Assembly: GCF_002754935.1 (NCBI RefSeq)
Contig: NZ_CP018092.1
Location: 992,001-1,056,000, forward strand
Source: Thermostichus lividus PCC 6715
GTDB lineage: Bacteria; Cyanobacteriota; Cyanobacteriia; Thermosynechococcales; Thermosynechococcaceae
Direction: 5' to 3'
DNA length: 64,000 nt
Part shown: one piece after another, positions 57,767-64,000 of the stretch
How the letters are laid out: each line of letters opens with the position of its first letter
Position numbering within the stretch: position 1 is the stretch's first letter
The notes under the pieces: generated by a model
What the model saw: the letters and a program-made list of their open reading frames with translations, nothing else
The model's database searches: none
What the model was told of the DNA's origin: nothing
Position numbers and translations under genes: made by a program

Positions 57767-58977
57767 GGAGCTGGGGAGCTTGCCAGTGGCCAGAGGGCTA
57801 GCCCCGCCTTCAGTGCTGCATGATACACCACCTGCCATGGCTGCTGATGCTGCCGTGCTAGGGCGGCACAGTCTTCATACTCCGGCTGCACATTGAGGGG
57901 GTGTCCGTGACCATCGGTGGCTAATTTCAGCCGCACCTCGCCAAACGGGGTAGTCACGGTTTTGATCTGCCGCTGGAGGACATAGCGATCTTGCACTTGG
58001 CGGCGCAGCCCTAGGGTCGTGGTTTCCCGAAAGAGGGTCTGAACACAGGCGGCTTCGGCACTGAGAGGACACAGTACGGTCAGGAGCACCCCAAGGCGTG
58101 ACTTTTTCATTGTAATGGCTTGACAGAAGACCTCCACCGCACCAGCGGCATAGAGTTGCTCTATCGCGTAGGCTAAGGCTTGGGGCGGCAGGTCATCCAG
58201 TTGGGTTTGCAACTCCACAATGGTGGTGGGGGTTGGCGGTTGGCTGTTGGGGGTTTCGCCTAACCACAGGCGAAGGAGGTTCGGCAGCGGTAACTCATGG
58301 CTGCCAGCGCCTAAGCCTACTCGCTCTAAGGTCATGGCGGGTGGGGTGCCAAATCCTTGGCTAAGGGCACAGACAATGGCGGCACCCGTGGGGGTCACCA
58401 GTTCGTTCGCAATCCCGTTGCTGTAAACCGGCACCCGATAGGCTTGCCAGAGTTGCAAGACCGCTGGCACGGGCACCGGCAGTTGACCATGGGCGGCCCG
58501 TACTGTCCCGCCACCGGTGGGCAAGGGCGAGCAGTAGATCTGCTCAATGCCGAGGTAATCTAGCCCTAAACAGGTGCCAACAATATCTACTAGGGCATCC
58601 ACGGCACCGACTTCGTGGAAGTGAACGGCAGTGGGGGCAATGCCATGAACGGCACCTTCGGCGATCGCCAAGGCTTCAAACACCCGTAAACTCCAGTCGC
58701 GGGCGCGATCGGGCAAATCTGCGGCTAAAATCTGCGCCTGAATGTCTGGCCAATGGCGGTGGTGCGGATGGCTGTGCTCGTGAAGCTGGACGTGAGCCTT
58801 CAGACCCCGCTGCCCTTTTCGCTGCACGGTTTCAGTGGTTAAGGTAAACTCTGCTGCAATCCCCAGCTTTGCCAGTTGCCCGTGCAAGTAGTCAAGGGGA
58901 ACGCCACCATCGATCAGCGCCCCAAGGCACATATCCCCAGCAATTCCCGCTGGGCAGTCGAAGTAGGCAACGTTCAT
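57763..58977 (-). CDS. larC: Nickel-pincer cofactor biosynthesis protein LarC
   Basis: 404 residues. The N-terminus has [19 protein letters not shown] (family start), the [11 protein letters not shown] histidine cluster, [17 protein letters not shown], and the C-terminal [14 protein letters not shown]. LarC inserts nickel into the pincer nucleotide used by lactate racemase (LarA) and relatives. LarA, LarB and LarE are not in the window. The frame is intact with no sign of the split LarC1/LarC2 form seen in some lactobacilli. Confidence 0.9.
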   Translation of the reverse strand: MNVAYFDCPAGIAGDMCLGALIDGGVPLDYLHGQLAKLGIAAEFTLTTETVQRKGQRGLKAHVQLHEHSHPHHRHWPDIQAQILAADLPDRARDWSLRVFEALAIAEGAVHGIAPTAVHFHEVGAVDALVDIVGTCLGLDYLGIEQIYCSPLPTGGGTVRAAHGQLPVPVPAVLQLWQAYRVPVYSNGIANELVTPTGAAIVCALSQGFGTPPAMTLERVGLGAGSHELPLPNLLRLWLGETPNSQPPTPTTIVELQTQLDDLPPQALAYAIEQLYAAGAVEVFCQAITMKKSRLGVLLTVLCPLSAEAACVQTLFRETTTLGLRRQVQDRYVLQRQIKTVTTPFGEVRLKLATDGHGHPLNVQPEYEDCAALARQHQQPWQVVYHAALKAGLALWPLASSPAP

Positions 58978-59005
58978 AGAACCTCCGAAATACCCTAACG
59001 CTGGG

Positions 59006-61867
59006 CTAGAAGTTACCCGCTAAGGCCGCTTCACAGCGATCGCACAACTGGGGATGGGTTGCAGAGCGCCCTACACTCTCGGCATAATTCCAGCACCGGA
59101 CGCACTTGGTCCCGCTGGCGGTGCCTACGCCAACCCATAGCTCCGGTTGCTCAAGGGTGTAGCTCAAGCTGAGCGATCGCGGCTGCGGCATCACCTCCAC
59201 TTGTGAGACTAAAAATAGATAGCGGAGTTCATCCACACCATTACCCGCCAAGGCATCGGCACTGTTCATGGCCTCGAGGCGATCGCGCAGGTCTGGGTTG
59301 GCCACGTACAGCCACACCTTGGCTTCGAGGGACGAGCCAATGGCCTTTTCAGCGCGCGCCTGCTCCAGTACCTTGTTGACCTCTGAGCGCAACTGTCGCA
59401 GCACCTCCCAGCGGCTCGCCAAGGGTGGGTCGCGCCACTGATCCGCACGCTGTACCCAGCCACTTTGAAACACCGATGTGTAGGGCGTGGCAAACGGTAA
59501 GTGCTGCCAAATATCTTCTGCCAAGTGGGGCAGCACCGGGGCGATCGCCCGCGCCAGATTTTGTACCGTAATAGCAAGCACCGTTTGGCAGCTACGGCGG
59601 CGATCGCTGGCAGGGGCACTAATGTACAAGCGATCCTTGGCAATATCCAGATAAAAATTTGACAAATCCACCGTGCAGAGGTTCTGAATGGTTTGGAAGA
59701 ACCGGTAAAACTGGTAGCTGTCAAAGGCTGCCGTCACTTCGCTAAACACCTCATGGAGGCGGTGCAGCATATAGCGATCCAGTTCTGGCAACTGAGCGTA
59801 GGGCACAGCATCCTGCTGTGGGTCGAAATCGTAGAGGTTACCCAGTAAAAAGCGCGCTGTATTGCGAATTTTGCGATAGATATCCGCCAACTGCTTCAGA
59901 ATCGTTTTGCCAATGGGCACATCATTGGCATAGTCCACCGAGGACACCCACAGCCGCAAAACATCCGCACCGTAGGCCGGGTCTTGCTTTTGGTTTTTGC
60001 CGCCCTCAATTACCTCGCGCGGATCCGTGACATTGCCCAAGGATTTACTCATCTTGCGCCCCTGCTCATCCAAGACAAAGCCGTGGGTGAGCACCGATTT
60101 GTAGGGAGCGTGCCCCTGCACCGCCACCCGGGTCAGCAGCGATGACTGGAACCACCCCCGATGCTGATCCGAGCCTTCGAGGTATAGATCCGCTTGCTGC
60201 TCCCCTAGAACTGCTGCCCAGGATGAGCCGGAGTCAAACCACACATCCATGGTATCGGTGCCCTTTTCGTAGCGATCTGCCTGATCTTGCAGGGCGGGGG
60301 GCAATAGCTCCGCCACCGAGAGTTCCCACCAAGCATCAGACCCCCGCTGGCGAATGATGGCTTGGACATGGGCAATGGTGTCTGCCGTGAGCAGGGGGTC
60401 ACCGGTCACCTTGTCATAAAACACCGGAATGGGTACCCCCCAACTGCGCTGCCGCGAAATACACCAGTCGGATCGCTCCGCCACCATGGCGGTAATGCGA
60501 TTTTCCCCTTGCGCCGGAATCCACCTCACCTCGGCGATCGCCGCGAGGGCAGCATCGCGAAACCCCGCTACCGAAGCAAACCATTGCTCCGTTGCTCGAA
60601 AGATCGTGGGTTTTTTGGTTCGCCAGTCGTAGGGATACTTGTGAACGTAAGGCTCTTCTTTAAGAAGGGCGCCGGCAGCCTCTAAAGCCACAATAACCGC
60701 CTCATTCCCCTCTTTGAGGACATTCAGGCCAGCGAACTGACCCGCCTCCGCCGTGAAACAGCCATCTGCATCCACCGGGGACAGAATGGGCAGGCCGTAG
60801 CGTTGACCAACGGCGTAGTCCTCCAGTCCATGACCGGGAGCCGTATGTACTAAGCCGGTACCGGAGTCCGTTGTCACATAGTCACCGCCGATAACGATTT
60901 TGCTCTGGCGATCGTACAGGGGGTGCTGATAGCGGGTATGTTCGAGATCGGCACCCTTGGCGGTAGTCACCACGGTTAAGGTTGTGCCTAGGGTTTGACT
61001 GAGGGACGGCACTAAGTCGTGCGCCACAATCAGGTAAGCGTGGCGCTTTGCTGGCGCTACCCGTACCAGAGCATAGGTCAAGTCGGGGTTGACGCTCACC
61101 GCTAGGTTCGCTGGCAAAGTCCACGGTGTTGTCGTCCAAATGGCAACCCCCATCTGCCCGAGTGCTTCATACCAAGCTGCGGCCAACCCTTGGGGGAGCT
61201 CCAGTACGTCAAAGGCAGCGTACACACTGCGGGACGTATGGCCTTCAGGATATTCCAGTTCTGCTTCCGCAAGGGCAGTTTTGGAACTGGGGCTCCAATG
61301 CACGGGCTTCAGACCGCGGTAGATATAGCCCCGCAGTACCATTTCCCCAAACACCCCAATTTGTGCTGCTTCGTACTCAGGTGAGAGGGTGAGGTAGGGG
61401 TGCTGCCAGTCTCCCCACACACCGTAGCGCTGAAAGCTCCGTTTTTGTTCAGCAACGGTTTTGAGGGCAAACTCCTTGGCGCGCTGCCGCAGGGAGAGGG
61501 GGGTAAGGTTCTGGCGTTCTTCAGCACTTAGGGTTTGCAGTACTTTGAGTTCAATCGGCAAGCCGTGGCAGTCCCAGCCGGGGCGGTAGTGAACTTTGCG
61601 CCCTTGGAGGAGCTGATATTTATTGATAATGTCTTTAAGAATTTTATTGAGGGCATGGCCAATATGAAGGGCACCGTTGGCGTAGGGCGGACCATCGTGA
61701 AGGATAAATACCTCGCCCGGATTGTGCTGTTGCAGCCGTTCATAGATCTGCTGTTGTGCCCAAAAGTCTTGCAGTTGGGGTTCACGGGTGGGTGCATTCG
61801 CCCGCATCTCAAAGGTCGTCTGTGGCAGATTTACCGTATCTTTGTAGTCTGTTGCGGGGTCAGCCAT
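59006..61867 (-). CDS. ileS: Isoleucyl-tRNA synthetase
   Basis: 953 residues, class I. The HIGH motif is [10 protein letters not shown] near residue 66, KMSKS is [10 protein letters not shown] near 600, and the WDCHGLPIE motif lies near 99. The C-terminal zinc-binding end is [10 protein letters not shown]...CDRCEAAL. It charges tRNA-Ile and edits valine. A single long gene with its own upstream gap to ruvX. Confidence 0.97.
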   Translation of the reverse strand: MADPATDYKDTVNLPQTTFEMRANAPTREPQLQDFWAQQQIYERLQQHNPGEVFILHDGPPYANGALHIGHALNKILKDIINKYQLLQGRKVHYRPGWDCHGLPIELKVLQTLSAEERQNLTPLSLRQRAKEFALKTVAEQKRSFQRYGVWGDWQHPYLTLSPEYEAAQIGVFGEMVLRGYIYRGLKPVHWSPSSKTALAEAELEYPEGHTSRSVYAAFDVLELPQGLAAAWYEALGQMGVAIWTTTPWTLPANLAVSVNPDLTYALVRVAPAKRHAYLIVAHDLVPSLSQTLGTTLTVVTTAKGADLEHTRYQHPLYDRQSKIVIGGDYVTTDSGTGLVHTAPGHGLEDYAVGQRYGLPILSPVDADGCFTAEAGQFAGLNVLKEGNEAVIVALEAAGALLKEEPYVHKYPYDWRTKKPTIFRATEQWFASVAGFRDAALAAIAEVRWIPAQGENRITAMVAERSDWCISRQRSWGVPIPVFYDKVTGDPLLTADTIAHVQAIIRQRGSDAWWELSVAELLPPALQDQADRYEKGTDTMDVWFDSGSSWAAVLGEQQADLYLEGSDQHRGWFQSSLLTRVAVQGHAPYKSVLTHGFVLDEQGRKMSKSLGNVTDPREVIEGGKNQKQDPAYGADVLRLWVSSVDYANDVPIGKTILKQLADIYRKIRNTARFLLGNLYDFDPQQDAVPYAQLPELDRYMLHRLHEVFSEVTAAFDSYQFYRFFQTIQNLCTVDLSNFYLDIAKDRLYISAPASDRRRSCQTVLAITVQNLARAIAPVLPHLAEDIWQHLPFATPYTSVFQSGWVQRADQWRDPPLASRWEVLRQLRSEVNKVLEQARAEKAIGSSLEAKVWLYVANPDLRDRLEAMNSADALAGNGVDELRYLFLVSQVEVMPQPRSLSLSYTLEQPELWVGVGTASGTKCVRCWNYAESVGRSATHPQLCDRCEAALAGNF

Positions 61868-61969
61868 GGCAGCGGGCAGGTTTTAGAATAACAGCAGGAT
61901 AACGTGCCCTTCAATTGTAGGGGAAGTGATCGGGCACGCTCAAGCTATCAAGAGGGATCAAAGGCAGGC

Positions 61970-62437
61970 GTGATTTCTGTTCTTGGGTTAGATGTAGGGC
62001 GCAAACGGATTGGGGTGGCGGGCTGCGATCGCCTCGGGCAGCTTGCGACCGGCTTAAGAACGATTCAGCGCCGCAGCTTTGCCCACGACCTTGAGCAACT
62101 CCGGCAACTGTGTCAGGAGCGGCAGGTCGAACGCCTCGTGGTGGGGCTACCCTACACCCTCAACGGTGAGCTGGGATCCCAAGCGCGGCAGGTACAGCAC
62201 TTGGCAGAACGCTTTGGCAAGGCGCTTGACTTGCCGGTGGAGTACGTGGATGAACGGCTGACCTCCTTTCAAGCCGAAGAGATTCTCAAGCAGCGGGGGC
62301 GATCGCCGCGGCGGGAAAAAGCCCTTGTAGATCAAATTGCGGCGGCGTTAATTTTGCAGCAGTGGCTTGACGCACTCAAGCAGCCTGTGCAAACGACGGT
62401 AGCAACGCCTAGGCCGACGGCGGCAGAGAGAGATTGA
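61970..62437 (+). CDS. ruvX: Holliday junction resolvase-like / pre-16S rRNA nuclease (YqgF)
   Basis: About 155 residues from GTG at 61970 (ISVLGLDVGRKRIGVAGCDR); the frame opens at 61904 without recognisable content. RuvX family motifs are GLDVGRKRIGVA, VVGLPYTLNGELGSQA, and DERLTSFQAEEIL with a C-terminal DQIAAALILQQW. In bacteria it trims the 5' end of pre-16S rRNA. Its end overlaps the phosphatase gene by 29 bases. Confidence 0.9.
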   Translation: MISVLGLDVGRKRIGVAGCDRLGQLATGLRTIQRRSFAHDLEQLRQLCQERQVERLVVGLPYTLNGELGSQARQVQHLAERFGKALDLPVEYVDERLTSFQAEEILKQRGRSPRREKALVDQIAAALILQQWLDALKQPVQTTVATPRPTAAERD

Positions 62438-63035
62438 AGCCGTGAATTTGCCACCAACGCACATTTTCCGCCTCAAAGCGACCATCTACATCCACTCTGA
62501 CTGAAAAGTCAAACCATGCGGCTGGTGGGATATTGATTCCCCACAGGCGATCGCTGCCGAGAACCACACTCACTAAGCACTGCAAAAATCCGCCGTGGGA
62601 AATACACCACACACAGTGCTCATCCTCGTGTTTGCGTAGGTGCTTCCACGTTTGTTTGGCCCGCTGCCATGCCGCTGCCATCGACTCCGCTTCGGGAATC
62701 GGCACAAGACAGTCCTGCTCCTCCAACTCATTACAGAGATGCGGCTGCTGTTCCTGAGCTTGCGCCCAAGTCAGACCGGTAAAAACCCCCTGATCAATCT
62801 CAATTAAGTCCGCCAATTCCTGAATCTTTAAGCCAGAGATTGGGTTCATGAGGCGAGCCGCCTCACAACAGCGCTGCAGCGGACTGGTATAGATAAAATC
62901 CGGCGGGGGCAAAATCTCCCGTAGCGCAAGGGCTTGCTGGCGACCCCGCTGTGTGAGGGGAACATCCTGCCGCCCTAGCATCACGCCAGTGTCATTCCCC
63001 ACCGCTTCACCATGGCGGACTAAAATTAAGCGCAT
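62409..63035 (-). CDS. Histidine phosphatase family protein (phosphoglycerate-mutase-like)
   Basis: 208 residues. The phospho-acceptor is LVRHGEAVGN near residue 6, with PLTQRGRQQALALRE, a conserved arginine in TSPLQRCCEAA and the second active-site His in ISHGGFLQCL near 147. Members include phosphoglycerate mutases and many phosphatases (CobC, GpmB). Substrate not assigned. It overlaps ruvX at the 3' ends. Confidence 0.88.
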   Translation of the reverse strand: MRLILVRHGEAVGNDTGVMLGRQDVPLTQRGRQQALALREILPPPDFIYTSPLQRCCEAARLMNPISGLKIQELADLIEIDQGVFTGLTWAQAQEQQPHLCNELEEQDCLVPIPEAESMAAAWQRAKQTWKHLRKHEDEHCVWCISHGGFLQCLVSVVLGSDRLWGINIPPAAWFDFSVRVDVDGRFEAENVRWWQIHGFNLSLPPSA

Positions 63036-63168
63036 TTTGCCCTCCCCTGAATATCATGACTCGCGGTAAAATTGGCAATTGCTCCACTCCTCGGTAGAAT
63101 TATCGTACTGAGTGGCTGCTCTCGATGGCTGGCCACAGATTTATTTACATTTGATTGATTGCATACCT

Positions 63169-64000
63169 GTGCCCGTAATCGCCCCTCCCATTCGTCCTGC
63201 TTGGCATGGCTTAATTCACGCCTACGGTGACTTTTTGCCCGTCAGCGATCGCACCCCCATTGTGACCCTTTATGAAGGGAACACGCCCCTGATTCCGGTG
63301 CCCCGCATTGCTGAGCGGGTGGGTCGGAATGTTTCAGTATATGTCAAGTACGACGGCCTTAATCCCACCGGTAGCTTCAAGGATCGCGGTATGACCATGG
63401 CGATCTCTAAAGCCAAGGAGGCGGGAGCGGAAGCAGTGATTTGCGCTAGTACTGGGAATACCTCCGCAGCAGCAGCGGCCTATGCGCGGCGGGCGGGTCT
63501 GCGCGCCTATGTCCTCGTCCCGGAAGGCTATGTGGCTCAGGGCAAGCTGGCTCAGGCATTGCTCTATGGTGCTGAAGTGATTGCCATTGAAGGGAACTTT
63601 GACCAAGCCCTTGACATTGTGCGGGTGATGGCCGATACCTACCCCATTACCCTAGTGAACTCTGTCAATCCCTATCGCCTTGAAGGGCAAAAAACCGCAG
63701 CCTTTGAGGTGGTGGATAGCTTGGGCAATGCCCCCGATTGGCTGTGCATCCCCATGGGCAATGCTGGCAATATTACCGCCTATTGGATGGGCTTCTGTCA
63801 GTATCGTGAACAAAATCGCTGCGATCGCCTCCCCCGCATGATGGGTTTTCAAGCAGCGGGATCTGCCCCCCTCGTCAACGGTGCCGTGGTTGTGCATCCA
63901 GAAACCGTGGCTACCGCCATTCGCATTGGCAACCCCGCCAATTGGCAGCGGGCGATCGCCGTCAAGGAGGCCAGCCAAGGGGCTTTTAATGCCGTCACCG
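63169..64000 (+). CDS. thrC: Threonine synthase, start (cut by window edge)
   Basis: 277 codons are visible from a GTG start. The PLP lysine lies in [20 protein letters not shown], the phosphate-binding glycine loop near [20 protein letters not shown]. It makes threonine from O-phosphohomoserine. The upstream gap (63036-63168) is short; the remainder lies beyond the window. Confidence 0.94.
   Translation, partial: MPVIAPPIRPAWHGLIHAYGDFLPVSDRTPIVTLYEGNTPLIPVPRIAERVGRNVSVYVKYDGLNPTGSFKDRGMTMAISKAKEAGAEAVICASTGNTSAAAAAYARRAGLRAYVLVPEGYVAQGKLAQALLYGAEVIAIEGNFDQALDIVRVMADTYPITLVNSVNPYRLEGQKTAAFEVVDSLGNAPDWLCIPMGNAGNITAYWMGFCQYREQNRCDRLPRMMGFQAAGSAPLVNGAVVVHPETVATAIRIGNPANWQRAIAVKEASQGAFNAVT

Noticed and set aside
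1-64000. CRISPR array or prophage
   Set aside because: No short regularly spaced repeats and no phage structural genes were found.

Overview
The window comes from a photosynthetic cyanobacterium. It carries psbH, psbN and ycf4 (photosystem II and I genes), pipX, an LL-diaminopimelate aminotransferase, a cyanobacterial-type Hfq and a group 1 principal sigma factor. The HIP1 octamer GCGATCGC is scattered through nearly every gene. The proteins look most like those I remember from Thermosynechococcus-type thermophilic unicellular strains, but that genus assignment is from memory and the sequence alone does not prove it.

Layout. 1-6.5 kb: glyA, a wecA/mraY-like transferase and cinA on the minus strand, then a giant multi-PAS diguanylate cyclase. 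6.6-13.7 kb: a DUF318-type permease followed by lipA, an FHA membrane protein, a lone TnpB (IS605/IS1341-type) insertion, a predicted exported protein, then pth-tatA-psbH facing psbN and ycf4. 13.8-20.9 kb: an O-antigen-ligase-like protein with TPRs, a small exported protein, dapL and alaS. 20.9-30.7 kb is the most disturbed part. It holds a 432-bp non-autonomous IS element, a NADAR protein, tnpB debris, serA (frameshifted), prmA, the principal sigma factor, two family-2 glycosyltransferases in AT-rich DNA, a DUF4168 protein, and an IS graveyard (tnpB piece, IS630 piece, IS605 right end). 30.7-41.4 kb: a first acetolactate synthase, a pterin dehydratase, the rpsP-khpA-rpsU-phoH operon, a second small IS605-derived element, tRNA-Lys, purD, transketolase, fabF (frameshifted) and acpP. 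41.7-50.4 kb: an RNase II/R-like protein, a Rieske oxygenase, trmD, a second 432-bp element, sppA, pipX, gor and ctpA. 50.5-64 kb: a TonB-like proline-rich protein, a third 432-bp element, a second acetolactate synthase with a zinc-ribbon tail, a DUF819 transporter, an exported metzincin (frameshifted), a VWA protein, dapF, hfq, larC, ileS, ruvX, a histidine phosphatase and the start of thrC.

How it fits together. Most of the window is housekeeping: tRNA charging (alaS, ileS, tRNA-Lys), translation (rpsP, rpsU, pth, prmA, trmD), amino-acid synthesis (glyA, serA, dapL, dapF, two acetolactate synthases, thrC), fatty-acid synthesis (acpP, fabF, and lipA for lipoate), Calvin cycle/pentose phosphate (transketolase), purines (purD) and photosystem biogenesis.

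The unusual content is mobile. Three almost identical 432-bp elements and one smaller relative have ends that match the IS608 (IS200/IS605) right-end rules: a GAAT guide, a hairpin and a terminal TCAA. One of them supplies the stop codon of sppA.

A second pattern is a set of single missing G/C bases that break serA, a glycosyltransferase, fabF and the metzincin, and probably the end of the RNase gene. Two of these are normally essential biosynthetic genes, so homopolymer errors in the assembly are more likely than real mutations. No CRISPR array, rRNA or prophage was seen.
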